Assembly (NCBI GenBank): GCA_015057625.1
Contig: SVDZ01000012.1
Coordinates: 1-64,000, forward strand
Source: Lachnospiraceae bacterium
GTDB taxonomy: Bacteria; Bacillota; Clostridia; Lachnospirales; Lachnospiraceae
Direction of reading: 5' to 3'
DNA: 64,000 bases
Shown here: one piece after another, positions 8,601 to 17,951 of the stretch
Layout: each line of letters begins with the position of its first letter
Position numbering within the stretch: position 1 is the stretch's first letter
Program-made: the position numbers and the translations under genes
The notes under the pieces: generated by a model
What the model was told of the DNA's origin: nothing
The model's database searches: none
The model's input: the letters and a program-made list of their open reading frames with translations, nothing else

Positions 8601-9674
8601 GGAGAGGTGGCAAGATATTTCGATGCGGATATTAAAAGCTGCGGAATATCAGGAAACGGATTGCTTGCCAGTGTACTTACAGATGAAAACGGAAAACATT
8701 TTAATCTGTTTACACCACAGAATAACTGGGCAAAATTAGACGAGAGCGCATGTGATTTGATGTATGATCATGATGCAAATCCGGCGGATGTGGTTATTAT
8801 CAATTTGGGAACTAACGATAATATAGCATTTACAAACAATGAATTCACCGCTCAGGATTTCAAAAATGAATATTTGAGATTCATTAATGAAATACATTCA
8901 GACTGTCCGAATGCAGTGGTTGTAGGAGCATTGGGTGCCATGGGTGCAACCGGACTCTTTGATGCAATAAGAAGCGCTATAAATGATGCGAACAATCAGG
9001 CAGGAGAGGAGTTTGCATATTTTGTTGAATTGCAAAACTGCAATAGCATTGCTAACGGAAGAGCTTTTGATAATTCTCATCCAAGCGCTGTGGCACATAA
9101 GATATATGGCGCTGCAATCAGCGATGTTATAGAGAGTGCCTTAAAGGTTAAGGCAAGTAAAAAGACTTTGGACATTGAGGGCTTCCAGATAAATACAAAC
9201 AATATGGGCATTAGAACGATTACTTCGGTGGAACCGTTTATTGACGGGAAAAAAGTTGTGGAGAACGGCTTTATTTATGGATTTGTAGAAGAAGGATTTT
9301 CTTTTGACAATATGGTAGTTGGAGCAAATGATAGTAATGTTAAAAGTTTTGCATCCACATCAAAGGGATTGTCAGCATATCAGTTGGGGGATTCCCAAAC
9401 TGCAAATTATTACATAATGACTATGCTTGATAATGGAAACAGCCCGGAGGCACTGTCGCAGGAATATGCAGTAAGAGCTTATGCAAAGTTATCAGATGAT
9501 ACATATGTGTACAGTGAAATTGTAACCTTTAGCATAGTAGGAGTGGCTAAAAAACTTTACGAAGGAAGGATGATGAACTCTGTTAATTCCCACAATATTC
9601 TATACAATGACATCATAAAAATAGTCGATAAAGATTATAAAACAGTCCAGTATGACTGGAATGGAATAGGATAA
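5652..9674 (+). CDS. Large modular secreted CE2-type SGNH esterase
   Basis: A 1340-residue exported protein. After a signal peptide (about 1-36) come two discoidin-like beta domains (about 50-220 and 240-415), each ending in G-L-S-E-V-R-[IV]. A DUF5005-like, propeller-like region follows (about 420-815). Residues about 820-945 form a jelly-roll and 950-1165 an SGNH hydrolase with G-D-S-I-T (Ser959), G-T-N-D (1053-1056) and S-H-P-S (His1143). Jelly-roll plus SGNH is the arrangement of carbohydrate esterase family 2, which removes acetyl groups from plant polysaccharides. The last 167 residues (1174-1340) match the C-terminus of the GH18 protein at 51251-53953. GAAGGAG precedes the ATG. It is flanked by terminators. 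The exact substrate is inferred, not shown. Confidence 0.82.
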   Translation: MKKSILANRVVALVSALSLTVSGVCIVSAKSNSVLAGDSNSGTDYNPEHIVGEMLFVSNTSPQEAKVLVDNSGMSGIEAPNHMHASFDSSDWESNSKISSNMYLADKGSIVFDLRTKQSLGEMFIWNYNDIRKLDCCVKHIKVDYSEDGDTYVNLGEYELGQSSLFDDYNYYGNVACKADGQKSIDFCGATGRYIRLTPLDNYGGDKYGLSEVRIFRHKTSPCVKDSLTVDGFAPEQPDNNTVTNLFNHSGMNNIDGNSDFAEYHSNNADDMAVLNGNSKQSELVMNLDGNYKLDCIKIWNYNAPANLNMGVKEFEVYYTSDAPCRIVTHSYDEINAGAKDYIDFDGGSWKSLGTYTMSKGTGAVNQNASITIDMTGKRAQHIKIIPKNNYAGGSNSFGLSEVRVYVAKGLATEYSREWTGLLSSSGEFKYQGNNVADVKGKSLNNNDNGRGWIGGDGIHSTSLNGSQLSGSANANSKTIFTFQDSFEGNFGNYDGFGYKHGYATSDNCGFSIGMRNMAYLMLTGNEPDVRNAQYYMTLKNGLSDQDGYGGNIYPGRYWLGDSTVISNSLFTIANRFEGLSILDADFFENPLTDNGFMDMTAIPDKKISNITSNTGAKYHESIYEEGDYIYLYGRSFTTDHLVVSRVKKSDFSTLSNVTYWDGNSWSNNYNDAADIGNFRPGNEFNVTKMTEGSLAGKYVLIHTPFSITGAVCYAVSDSITGPYVEPADNEIYYSTEKYKLHTRYYKDDSVIYEQWNYNAKSQPAISKAGELLITYHFGLHDGRGVPEWGWFNAVGKEFEHPTFIKMFDVENARKPVKNDTTVQVTRDNVTTLGKTFDRDGVITFSYGNAGVSARFKGDKIEADFVVGQGSPQRIAVFLDDNIEPEDARVIALTENGKYTLWENVPEGEHTITIRKMGRGYYGFLAAETVGIRSFTVTGGNLLTKPEKKKLSIEVFGDSITNGDALYKVDAYNNVSYSWQGYTGEVARYFDADIKSCGISGNGLLASVLTDENGKHFNLFTPQNNWAKLDESACDLMYDHDANPADVVIINLGTNDNIAFTNNEFTAQDFKNEYLRFINEIHSDCPNAVVVGALGAMGATGLFDAIRSAINDANNQAGEEFAYFVELQNCNSIANGRAFDNSHPSAVAHKIYGAAISDVIESALKVKASKKTLDIEGFQINTNNMGIRTITSVEPFIDGKKVVENGFIYGFVEEGFSFDNMVVGANDSNVKSFASTSKGLSAYQLGDSQTANYYIMTMLDNGNSPEALSQEYAVRAYAKLSDDTYVYSEIVTFSIVGVAKKLYEGRMMNSVNSHNILYNDIIKIVDKDYKTVQYDWNGIG

Positions 9675-9686
9675 TTTGAAGATATT

Positions 9687-9737
9687 AAGATTTTGAGGTA
9701 TAATATATTAGTTGTGTTGTGCCTCAAAATCTTTTTT
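9687..9737 (+). terminator. Intrinsic terminator after the modular esterase
   Basis: AAGATTTTGAGG (9687-9698) pairs with CCTCAAAATCTT (9722-9733), and a T run follows. The 23-base loop is long and AT-rich. Confidence 0.85.
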
Positions 9738-9818
9738 GCGTAATAATGAGATTTGACAGTAAAGAAAAATCAGGGATTTTTAGGACTGACATCACTATTA
9801 TTTACGATTGGAGAAACC

Positions 9819-10238
9819 ATGATTAAACTAATTGAAAATGATTTGTATGTAGATACATATCTAAAAATCAGAGAGCGCGTCGGGTGGAAAAAACTTACAA
9901 GAGAGCAGGCACAAAAGGCACTTGATAACAGCCTGTTCACTGTTGTGGCAATTGAAGATGATAAGGTCTTAGGAATGGGACGGATAGTTGGAGACGGAGC
10001 AGTTATCTGCTATGTTCAGGATTTGATAGTTATGCCGGATTGTCAGGGCAGAGGCGTAGGAAGATTGATTATGACCAGACTCAAAGAGTTCGTCAGCGAG
10101 ATTCAGCTTGAAGATACAGAGATGATGTTTGACTTAATGTGCGCCAAAGGACGAGAAGCTTTTTATGAAAAAATGGGATTTATTGCCAGGCCTACAGATA
10201 CATTAGGACCTGGAATGATTCAATATTTAAAGAAGTAG
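9819..10238 (+). CDS. GNAT-family N-acetyltransferase
   Basis: A 139-residue GNAT protein. The acetyl-CoA loop is visible as Q-G-R-G-V-G-R, preceded by the beta strand V-Q-D-L-I-V-M-P. The C-terminal strand carries F-Y-E-K-M-G-F. This compact form matches the single-domain acetyltransferases common in Firmicutes, whose substrates vary widely. I start it at the ATG at 9819 behind TTGGAGA; the frame is open back to a TTG at 9753, but that would add a hydrophobic leader atypical for the fold. It is followed after 10 bases by the histidine phosphatase gene and probably shares its transcript. The substrate cannot be read from the sequence. Confidence 0.85.
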   Translation: MIKLIENDLYVDTYLKIRERVGWKKLTREQAQKALDNSLFTVVAIEDDKVLGMGRIVGDGAVICYVQDLIVMPDCQGRGVGRLIMTRLKEFVSEIQLEDTEMMFDLMCAKGREAFYEKMGFIARPTDTLGPGMIQYLKK

Positions 10239-10248
10239 GAGTGGCGTT

Positions 10249-10902
10249 ATGAATATATATTTGGTGAGACATGGCAGGCAAAACAGTAAATTGTGCAATG
10301 TTGACGTTGAACTGTCAGAGGAAGGAAGAAGACAAGCAAAGCTTGCAGGCGAGAGGCTTAAAAAGTTTAATGTTGATGCCGTCTATTCCAGTCATTTAAT
10401 CAGAGCTGTTGAGACGGCGGATATTATTAATGAGTCTTTGAGCGTAGAAAGAGTTATAGATCAAAGATTTGAGGAGGCAAATTTTGGAGAGCTTACAGGT
10501 CTTTCCAATGATGAACTAAAAGAAAAATATAAGGACTTCTTAGACAGGAGAGCGCGAATGGTTGCGGATGAACCTTATCCCGGAGGAGAGAACTGTGAGA
10601 TGGTTTTCACCAGAGCGTTTGCGGCTCTTAAGGATATTGTTAAGAAGGACTATGAAAACGTAGTTGTTGTCACACACGGAGGGGTGATAAGAGCTTTGTT
10701 TACAGGAATAGTTGGCGCTAAATATCAAAACTGGCTCACCTTCGGAAGACAAATTGAAAACTGCAGTATTTCACATATTATGTATGATGAGGTAAATGAG
10801 ACATTTCATCTTGAAAGACTCAATGATTATGCGCATATTGAGGATTATGATGAATTGCTGAGAAAACATTTTGGCACGGGATTTTTTGTAAAAAAGGATT
10901 AG
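10249..10902 (+). CDS. Histidine phosphatase family protein (phosphoglycerate mutase-like)
   Basis: A 217-residue cytoplasmic protein with the catalytic R-H-G motif at residues 7-9 (L-V-R-H-G-R), the S-S-H-L-I-R-A-V-E-T-A block, an F-G-x-L-T-G segment and V-T-H-G-G-V-I-R with the second histidine. This is the two-histidine branch that includes cofactor-dependent phosphoglycerate mutases, alpha-ribazole phosphatase and broad phosphatases. A C-terminal extension of about 40 residues goes beyond the usual core. AGGAG lies upstream of the ATG. It lies between the GNAT gene (10-base gap) and the topoisomerase pair. The substrate is not determinable. Confidence 0.85.
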   Translation: MNIYLVRHGRQNSKLCNVDVELSEEGRRQAKLAGERLKKFNVDAVYSSHLIRAVETADIINESLSVERVIDQRFEEANFGELTGLSNDELKEKYKDFLDRRARMVADEPYPGGENCEMVFTRAFAALKDIVKKDYENVVVVTHGGVIRALFTGIVGAKYQNWLTFGRQIENCSISHIMYDEVNETFHLERLNDYAHIEDYDELLRKHFGTGFFVKKD

Positions 10903-10936
10903 TGCTTATAAAATATAAAACAATTAAGGAGTAACA

Positions 10937-12850
10937 ATGGCAGGCAGTAAGAATTATGATGCAAATTCCATAGCGGTACTTGAAGGCCTCGAGGCTGTTA
11001 GAAAAAGACCGGGAATGTACATTGGAAGTGTTAGTACAAAAGGTTTAAATCATTTGATTTACGAGATTGTGGACAACTCTGTTGACGAGCATCTCGCAGG
11101 TCACTGTAATGAAATAAAGGTAACATTGGAGAAAGACGGTTCGGCCACAATTGAAGATAACGGTCGTGGTATTCCTGTTGGAATCAATGAAAAAACAGGA
11201 CTTACAGCGGTGGAGATGGTATTTACAATCCTCCACGCAGGTGGAAAGTTCGGTGACGGAGGATATAAGATATCAGGAGGTCTTCACGGTGTTGGTGCCT
11301 CAGTTGTAAATGCATTGTCAGTTTGGCTTGAAGTAAATGTAAAGAGTGACGGAAAAGTATACAGACAGCGTTACGAAAAAGGAAAGGTAATGACCCCTCT
11401 TGAGGAAGTAGGTACCTGCAGAAAGAACGATACAGGTACGAAGGTACAGTTCTTCCCGGATGGTGAGATTTTTGAAAAAACCTATTTCAAAGCGGATTCA
11501 ATCAAGAGCAGACTTCACGAGACTGCATATCTCAATCCGGAACTGACTATTATTTTCGAGAATAAGAGAATTGCAGAGGAAGAAAAACTTGTGTTCCATG
11601 AACCGGACGGAATTAAGGCTTATGTCCTTGCAATGAATAAAGATAAAACAAAAGTTACTGACGTTATATATTTTAAGAAAAAGTCAGATGGAATTGAAAT
11701 AGAGGTTGCGTTCCAGTTTGTAGATGAATTTCAGGAAAATATTTTGGGGTTCTGTAATAATATCTACACTCAGGAGGGTGGTACTCACATTACCGGTTTT
11801 AAAACCAAATTTACTACTATAATCAATCAGTATGCCAGAGAAATCGGTACTCTCAAGGATAAAGATGCAAACTTTACCGGTTCAGATGTAAGAAACGGCA
11901 TGACAGCGGTTGTTGCTGTAAAACATCCGGAACCAAGATTTGAGGGACAGACAAAGACAAAACTTGACAATCCTGATGCATCAAAGGTATCTCAGGAAGT
12001 TACAGGGGACGAATTAGTATTGTTCTTCGACAAGAATCTTGAAGTTTTAAAAGCTGTAATTAGCTGTGCTGAAAAATCAGCAAAAATCAGGAAAGCTGAG
12101 GAAAAGACCAGAACCAATCTTTTGAGCAAACCAAAATTTACATTTGACAGCAACGGAAAACTTGCAAATTGCGAGAGCAGAAATGCTGAGGAATGTGAAA
12201 TATTTATTGTAGAGGGAGATTCTGCGGGAGGTTCTGCAAAGACAGCCAGAAACAGAAAAACACAGGCAATCCTTCCAATCAGAGGTAAGATATTAAATGT
12301 TGAAAAAGCAACAATGGACAAGGTTCTTGCAAATGCAGAAATTAAGACCATGATAAATACCTTTGGATGTGGATTCGGTGAAGGATACGGTAATGACTTT
12401 GATATCACAAAACTTCGTTATGGCAAAATTATCATCATGACCGATGCGGACGTGGATGGAGCCCATATTGATACATTGCTGTTGACATTCTTCTACAGAT
12501 TTATGCCGGAATTAATTCAGGAGGGACATATTTACCTTGCCACACCTCCTCTTTACAAGGTGGTTCCAAAGCGAGGCGAAGGACAGTACCTCTACGATGA
12601 CAAAGCATTAGAGAAATACAGAAAAGATCACAGCGGATTTACGCTACAGAGATACAAAGGACTTGGAGAAATGGATGCAGAGCAGTTGTGGGAAACAACC
12701 CTCAATCCTGAGACGAGAATATTAAAACAGGTTGAGATTGAAGATGGAATGATGGCATCTGAAGTCACAAGTATGTTGATGGGAAGTGACGTAGCACCAA
12801 GAAAGCAGTTTATCTACGACCATGCCCATGATGCAGAATTAGATGTTTAA
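10937..12850 (+). CDS. gyrB: Type IIA topoisomerase ATPase subunit (GyrB/ParE family)
   Basis: A 637-residue ATPase subunit. The N-terminus has the GHKL signatures E-G-L-E-A-V-R-K-R-P-G-M-Y-I-G, E-I-V-D-N-S-V-D-E, E-D-N-G-R-G-I-P and G-G-L-H-G-V-G-A. The TOPRIM domain has E-G-D-S-A-G-G (Glu426 onward) and D-A-D-V-D-G (503-508), which bind Mg2+. The end P-R-K-Q-F-I is typical. Together with the next gene it forms the heterotetramer that cuts and passes DNA duplexes. The N-terminus looks like GyrB rather than the usual clostridial ParE, but this locus lacks recF and other origin neighbours, so it may be a second, gyrase-like enzyme. AAGGAG precedes the ATG; the partner gene follows after 22 bases. 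Confidence 0.85.
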   Translation: MAGSKNYDANSIAVLEGLEAVRKRPGMYIGSVSTKGLNHLIYEIVDNSVDEHLAGHCNEIKVTLEKDGSATIEDNGRGIPVGINEKTGLTAVEMVFTILHAGGKFGDGGYKISGGLHGVGASVVNALSVWLEVNVKSDGKVYRQRYEKGKVMTPLEEVGTCRKNDTGTKVQFFPDGEIFEKTYFKADSIKSRLHETAYLNPELTIIFENKRIAEEEKLVFHEPDGIKAYVLAMNKDKTKVTDVIYFKKKSDGIEIEVAFQFVDEFQENILGFCNNIYTQEGGTHITGFKTKFTTIINQYAREIGTLKDKDANFTGSDVRNGMTAVVAVKHPEPRFEGQTKTKLDNPDASKVSQEVTGDELVLFFDKNLEVLKAVISCAEKSAKIRKAEEKTRTNLLSKPKFTFDSNGKLANCESRNAEECEIFIVEGDSAGGSAKTARNRKTQAILPIRGKILNVEKATMDKVLANAEIKTMINTFGCGFGEGYGNDFDITKLRYGKIIIMTDADVDGAHIDTLLLTFFYRFMPELIQEGHIYLATPPLYKVVPKRGEGQYLYDDKALEKYRKDHSGFTLQRYKGLGEMDAEQLWETTLNPETRILKQVEIEDGMMASEVTSMLMGSDVAPRKQFIYDHAHDAELDV

Positions 12851-12872
12851 TTAGAAAGAATAAGGTGAAAAT

Positions 12873-15278
12873 ATGGCAGAACAGATTGTTAAAACAGAAT
12901 ATTCTGAGGTGATGCAGAAATCTTATATTGATTATTCTATGAGTGTTATCACTGCCAGAGCCCTTCCTGATGCCAGAGATGGTTTGAAGCCGGTTCAGAG
13001 AAGAGTTTTGTATGCGATGGATCAGCTCGGACTCAATTATGATAAACCACACCGTAAGTCAGCGCGTATTGTCGGTGATGCTATGGGTAAATATCATCCG
13101 CATGGTGACAGTTCAATTTACGAGACTTTGGTAGTTTTGTCGCAGGATTTTAAAAAGGGTATGGCATTGGTTGACGGTCACGGAAACTTTGGCTCTATTG
13201 AAGGTGATGGAGCCGCTGCAATGCGTTATACTGAGGCAAAACTTAAGAAATATACTCAGGATGTTTATCTTAAAGATTTAGATAAGGATGTAGTAGATTT
13301 TATTCCAAACTTTGATGAGACTGAAAAGGAGCCTGAGGTTCTTCCGGTTAAAGTTCCAAACCTTCTTGTCAATGGAGCAGAAGGTATTGCGGTAGGTATG
13401 GTAACCAACATTCCTACACACAATCTCGGCGAAGTGGTTGATGCGGTTGTTGCTTACATGGAAAAGAACAGTATTTCAACAGAGGAATTGATGGAGATTA
13501 TACCGGGACCGGACTTCCCTACAGGAGGAATAGTTGCAAACAAGAGTGAGTTGCTTGAAATCTATTCAAGTGGTGTCGGAAAAATAAAACTCAGAGGTAA
13601 AGTTGAGTTTGAGCCGGGAAAGAGAAAAACTGACAAGGACAAACTCGTTATCACTGAGATTCCGTATACAATGATCGGTGCAAATATCGGAAAATTCATG
13701 TCAGATGTGTATGATCTGGTGGAGTCTAAGAAGACTACAGATATTGTGGATATTTCTAACCAGTCATCAAAAGAGGGAATTAGAATTGTACTTGAGTTAA
13801 AGAAGGGTGCGGATGTTGAGGCTCTTGAAAATCTTTTATATAAGAAGACAAAGCTAGAGGATACATTCAGTGTTAATATGCTTGCCATAGCTGACGGAAG
13901 ACCTGAAGTTATGGGACTTAAGGATATTATCAAGTACAGTGTTGATTTCCAGTATGAAATCGCAGAGAGAAAGTATACAACACTTTTAAATAAAGCTCTT
14001 GGGCAAAAAGAAATAAAAGAAGGTCTTATTAAGGCTACAGATATTATTGATCTTATTATTGAAGTTATCCGTGGAAGTAAGAACAGGGACATGGCTAAGA
14101 AATGTCTTATGAACGGAGAGACTGAAGGAATTAAGTTCAAAAATAAGGAATCTGCAATTCTTGCCGGAAACTTAAACTTCACTGAAAATCAGGCAAAGGC
14201 TATCCTTGAATTGCAGTTATACAAATTGATAGGTCTTGAGGTTTTACAGCTTAGAAAAGAGTACGATGAGCTCATGGCAAAAATCTCTGAATACGAGGAT
14301 ATTCTTCAGAGCAGAAAATCAATGACAAAGGCTATCAAGAAAGAGCTTCTTGCAATAAAAAAAGAGTACGCAATTGATAGAAGAACCACTATCACAGATG
14401 CGAAAGAAGCTGTTGTAATTGAAAAGCCTGAAGAAGAAAAAGAATATGTTTTCGTAATGGATAGATTCGGTTATTCAAGACTTCTCGAGACAAGTGTATA
14501 TGACAAGAATATTGAGAGCATCAACAGTGAGCACAAGTACTATTTCAGATGCCTTAATACCGATAGAATTAGTTTCTTTACCAGTGCAGGAAATATGCAT
14601 CAGATTAAAGTTAAGGATGTTCCTGTGAAGAAACTTAGAGATAAGGGAGTTCCGATTGACAATATCAGTAATTACGACAGTAGTGCGGAATCCATAGTTT
14701 CTATATTTGCAAATCGCATGATTAGCGACAGAAAACTGTTGTTTGCAACAAAGATGGGATATGTAAAAATAGTTGACAGCAGTGAGTTTGACGTTACCAG
14801 AAAAACAATTGCCGCAACTAAACTTAATGCAGGTGATGAACTTGTGAGTGTTCACATCACTGCAATTGCTACTTCTAATCCGATTTTTGATGAACCGGAG
14901 GATATACCTGTTATTCTTTCAGGCGGTTCAGATGATGAGTTTATGTCTCTTGATGATGAGCAGCTTGAATTTGAGTTTATGTCTCTTGGCAATGAGCCGC
15001 TAGAGGACAGCAGTGATATTAATTATTCAAGAGAGCATATTGTCCTTCAGACAGAGGAAGGTATATTCCTTAAGTTCGCAATTAAGGATATTCCTGAAAA
15101 GAAAAAAGGAGCAGTTGGAGTCAGAGGAATTAAACTTGGAAAAGAAGATTTCGTTGCAAAGACATACTTAATTGACGCAGGGGACAATGTTGTTATAACA
15201 TTTAAAGAGAAGGAAGTAGAACTCAAGAAATTAAAACTTGGAAACAGAGATACCAAAGGAGTTAAAGTCAGACTGTAA
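12873..15278 (+). CDS. gyrA: Type IIA topoisomerase cleavage subunit (GyrA/ParC family)
   Basis: An 801-residue DNA-cleaving subunit. The catalytic tyrosine is Tyr119 (A-A-M-R-Y-T-E). The quinolone region reads [10 protein letters not shown]: the Ser83 equivalent is Ser80 (susceptible form) and the Asp87 equivalent is Glu84, which is natural in many Firmicutes. The C-terminal pinwheel (about 505-801) has the blade motif [10 protein letters not shown], but I see no canonical QRRGGKG gyrase box, so decatenation (ParC-like) rather than true gyrase activity is possible. A 12-residue acidic tandem duplication sits inside the C-terminal domain near residues 689-711. It is co-transcribed with the ATPase subunit upstream. 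Confidence 0.85.
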   Translation: MAEQIVKTEYSEVMQKSYIDYSMSVITARALPDARDGLKPVQRRVLYAMDQLGLNYDKPHRKSARIVGDAMGKYHPHGDSSIYETLVVLSQDFKKGMALVDGHGNFGSIEGDGAAAMRYTEAKLKKYTQDVYLKDLDKDVVDFIPNFDETEKEPEVLPVKVPNLLVNGAEGIAVGMVTNIPTHNLGEVVDAVVAYMEKNSISTEELMEIIPGPDFPTGGIVANKSELLEIYSSGVGKIKLRGKVEFEPGKRKTDKDKLVITEIPYTMIGANIGKFMSDVYDLVESKKTTDIVDISNQSSKEGIRIVLELKKGADVEALENLLYKKTKLEDTFSVNMLAIADGRPEVMGLKDIIKYSVDFQYEIAERKYTTLLNKALGQKEIKEGLIKATDIIDLIIEVIRGSKNRDMAKKCLMNGETEGIKFKNKESAILAGNLNFTENQAKAILELQLYKLIGLEVLQLRKEYDELMAKISEYEDILQSRKSMTKAIKKELLAIKKEYAIDRRTTITDAKEAVVIEKPEEEKEYVFVMDRFGYSRLLETSVYDKNIESINSEHKYYFRCLNTDRISFFTSAGNMHQIKVKDVPVKKLRDKGVPIDNISNYDSSAESIVSIFANRMISDRKLLFATKMGYVKIVDSSEFDVTRKTIAATKLNAGDELVSVHITAIATSNPIFDEPEDIPVILSGGSDDEFMSLDDEQLEFEFMSLGNEPLEDSSDINYSREHIVLQTEEGIFLKFAIKDIPEKKKGAVGVRGIKLGKEDFVAKTYLIDAGDNVVITFKEKEVELKKLKLGNRDTKGVKVRL

Positions 15279-15304
15279 TCAATGACTGCAGGAGGTACTT
15301 GAAG

Positions 15305-17941
15305 ATGAAATTGAGAATAAAAAAATATGACAAAAAAATAGTTTCATATATTTTAGTGGGTGCGATGCTTGCCGGATGTATTCAGGGACTTGATATTCAA
15401 AGAGTAAATGCAGCGGATAATGCATTCGAAACTTCAATAAAGGATTTCCCTGAAAGCTATAAGGTTTATCTTAGAGTATTACATTCTAAATATCCAAATT
15501 GGACATTTAAGGCATACAAGACAAATATCGATTTCGCCACAGCAGTGGACAACGAGTCAGCAGTTAAAAAGAGTCTTGTGGAAAAATCTTTTGATGATAC
15601 GTTAAAGAGCAGATCAAGTGAAAACTATAATGCTTCAACAGGAACCTATATTTACCATGACAGCGGAAGATGGGTTGGTGCATCAAAGAATACAGTGGCA
15701 TACTTTATGGATCCGAGAAATTTCCTGAATGATTCTAATATATGTATGTTTGAACAGTTATCTTATGATTCTTCAATACACACACAGACGGGAGTTGAGT
15801 CAGTACTTGCAGGTTCATTTATGAGCAATGTAAATATGGCATATCTTACTTCATCAAAGACTTACAAAACCTACAATCCAAAAACAAAATATTCAGAGCA
15901 GTTTATGGCAGCAGGAAAAGCTGCAGGAGTGAGCCCTTACTATCTTGCATCAAAGAGTTTGTTAGAGGTTGGATCTACTAAAAACGCTTCCTATGCAGGA
16001 ATGGGGGCAGGAGCCAGTGTAAACGGTGCACATGCCACATATCCGGGAATATATAACTTTTATAATATCGGGGCAAGCGACAGTGCGGATCCGGTATCTA
16101 AAGGATTGAGATGGGCAAAAGGAGGTAGTGAAAATAAGACTACTTATCAAAGACCGTGGGACAATCCTGCAAAAGCCATAAGCGGTGGAGCTTTGTATAT
16201 CGCGGAACAGTACATTAAAGTGGGGCAGGACACCAGTTATTTTCAAAGATTTAATGTTCAGTCAAAAGCGTCAAAACTCTATGAACATCAGTATATGACT
16301 AGTGTTTACGGATGTGCTTCAGAATCAATAACAACCATGAACACATACAAAAAAATAGGCATAGCAGGATTAAAGAAATCATTTATTATTCCTGTATACA
16401 ATAATATGCCTGATGAAAAAACAAGTATCAGAATAGGCTCTGCAAATAAGAGTGGAGTGGCTACAGCCAATGTCAACGTCAGAAGTACACCTCACACTAC
16501 ATCTGTGGGAGAGAAGGATAATATTGTGGGAAAACTTTCCACAAATGATTTGTGCAACATAATAGAATGCGCACAGACAGATATAGTTTATGACGGTTCA
16601 AGATGGCTCAATAATCCATACTGGTACAAAATCAGAATAAACAAAAACGGAACCACATTAGAAGGATATGTATCGGCATACTATATCGATTTGAATCCGG
16701 AGCTTACAGTTATCAAAGGTATATCTACTTCTATAGATAAGGCTATTGGAAATAATGAAACTGCATACTATGAGGTGGATGACCCGTCCATTTTGACAGT
16801 GGATGCTAACGGAAATGTCAAAGGATTAAAAGAAGGAACCACTACAGTTAGAGCTTACACTAAAGGTGGAAATTTCAGTGCAATGGCAATCAATGTTCTT
16901 CAGAAGGGAGTTGTTCTCTCAAATACAAGAATAAACATGGAATTATCAAAGTCATTCCAGCTTACTGCAACCGTTTATCCAACAAGCACTACTAATAAGA
17001 AAGTAACATGGAGTTCTAACAATACTAAGGTTGCCACTGTATCATCAACAGGTTTGGTTAAATCAGTGGGATACGGCTCAACCACAATCACATGTACTGC
17101 GGATATTGGTGGAGTAGTGGGAAAATGTGTTGTTGTAGTAGAGAAACCTGTCAAATCAGTTAAGCTAGATAAATCTTCCGTGAAGGTTGGAGTTGGTGCG
17201 ATGACAACACTCAATGCAACAGTTTCACCGAGTGATGCAACAAACAAGAGCATTATATGGAAATCTTCCGATACAAAAGTTGCTACTGTTAAGGATGGCG
17301 TAGTGACCGGAAAGGCTGTGGGAAGTGCTACAATAACTGCCACATCCGCTGATGGAAAGAAGAAAGATACTTGTACAGTATATGTAAGACCGGGAAAAGT
17401 GACAGGAATTAAACTGAAAAATACTTCGCCTACCAAAATAAAAATAGCATGGAATGCTGTTAGCGGAGTGACCGGATATAAAGTATACAGATTAAACTCA
17501 AATGGAAAGTATAAATCTGTTGCAAAAACAACAAAGAATTCTTATACTAATAAAAAACTTACAACCGGCGTAAAGTATAAATATAAGATTGCCGCTTATG
17601 TAACAGTCAATGGAAAAGATGTAATTGGAATTAAGTCGAAGCCTCTTATAAAAAAGGCGGCACCTCCAAAGACATCAGTAAGCGTTGAACTTTTAGACAC
17701 AGATAAGGCCGTTTTAAGTTGGAAAAAATCAAAAAAAGCTGACGGATACGCTATTTACAGAAAATCTTCTGCTGAAAGTAAGTATACGGTGAAGTTGGTA
17801 AAAGGTGTTGATACTCTTACTCGTACAGAAAGTAATCTTACTCCGGGAGAAACATATAACTATAAGGTTAGATCATACAAGTATTCCGGCGGAAAGCGCA
17901 TTTACAGTGCATATTCAAATATTGTATCCGTAACAAGATAG
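15305..17941 (+). CDS. Secreted N-acetylglucosaminidase with SH3, Big_2 and FN3 domains
   Basis: An 878-residue exported wall hydrolase. A signal peptide (about 1-38) precedes a glucosaminidase-like catalytic region (about 45-330) with F-M-D-P-R-N-F-L, A-A-G-K-A-A-G-V-S-P-Y-Y-L-A-S-K and an E-V-G-S segment holding the likely catalytic glutamate, as in LytB/GH73 enzymes that cut the glycan strand. An SH3b-like domain follows (about 385-470), then three bacterial Ig-like group 2 repeats (about 475-695) and two fibronectin type III domains (about 700-878). GGAGGT is nine bases from the ATG at 15305; the in-frame TTG at 15299 is only three bases from it. It follows the topoisomerase genes after 26 bases and may be read through from them. 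The likely role is peptidoglycan remodelling. Confidence 0.85.
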   Translation: MKLRIKKYDKKIVSYILVGAMLAGCIQGLDIQRVNAADNAFETSIKDFPESYKVYLRVLHSKYPNWTFKAYKTNIDFATAVDNESAVKKSLVEKSFDDTLKSRSSENYNASTGTYIYHDSGRWVGASKNTVAYFMDPRNFLNDSNICMFEQLSYDSSIHTQTGVESVLAGSFMSNVNMAYLTSSKTYKTYNPKTKYSEQFMAAGKAAGVSPYYLASKSLLEVGSTKNASYAGMGAGASVNGAHATYPGIYNFYNIGASDSADPVSKGLRWAKGGSENKTTYQRPWDNPAKAISGGALYIAEQYIKVGQDTSYFQRFNVQSKASKLYEHQYMTSVYGCASESITTMNTYKKIGIAGLKKSFIIPVYNNMPDEKTSIRIGSANKSGVATANVNVRSTPHTTSVGEKDNIVGKLSTNDLCNIIECAQTDIVYDGSRWLNNPYWYKIRINKNGTTLEGYVSAYYIDLNPELTVIKGISTSIDKAIGNNETAYYEVDDPSILTVDANGNVKGLKEGTTTVRAYTKGGNFSAMAINVLQKGVVLSNTRINMELSKSFQLTATVYPTSTTNKKVTWSSNNTKVATVSSTGLVKSVGYGSTTITCTADIGGVVGKCVVVVEKPVKSVKLDKSSVKVGVGAMTTLNATVSPSDATNKSIIWKSSDTKVATVKDGVVTGKAVGSATITATSADGKKKDTCTVYVRPGKVTGIKLKNTSPTKIKIAWNAVSGVTGYKVYRLNSNGKYKSVAKTTKNSYTNKKLTTGVKYKYKIAAYVTVNGKDVIGIKSKPLIKKAAPPKTSVSVELLDTDKAVLSWKKSKKADGYAIYRKSSAESKYTVKLVKGVDTLTRTESNLTPGETYNYKVRSYKYSGGKRIYSAYSNIVSVTR

Positions 17942-17951
17942 AGGAGTTTTA

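Noticed and set aside
12810..13052. Minus-strand open frames within the topoisomerase genes
   Set aside because: They are shadows of strongly supported plus-strand genes, with no family features.
13098..13125. Quinolone-resistance change in the topoisomerase A subunit
   Set aside because: The key serine is present (Ser80); the following Glu84 in place of Asp is a natural Firmicutes variant.
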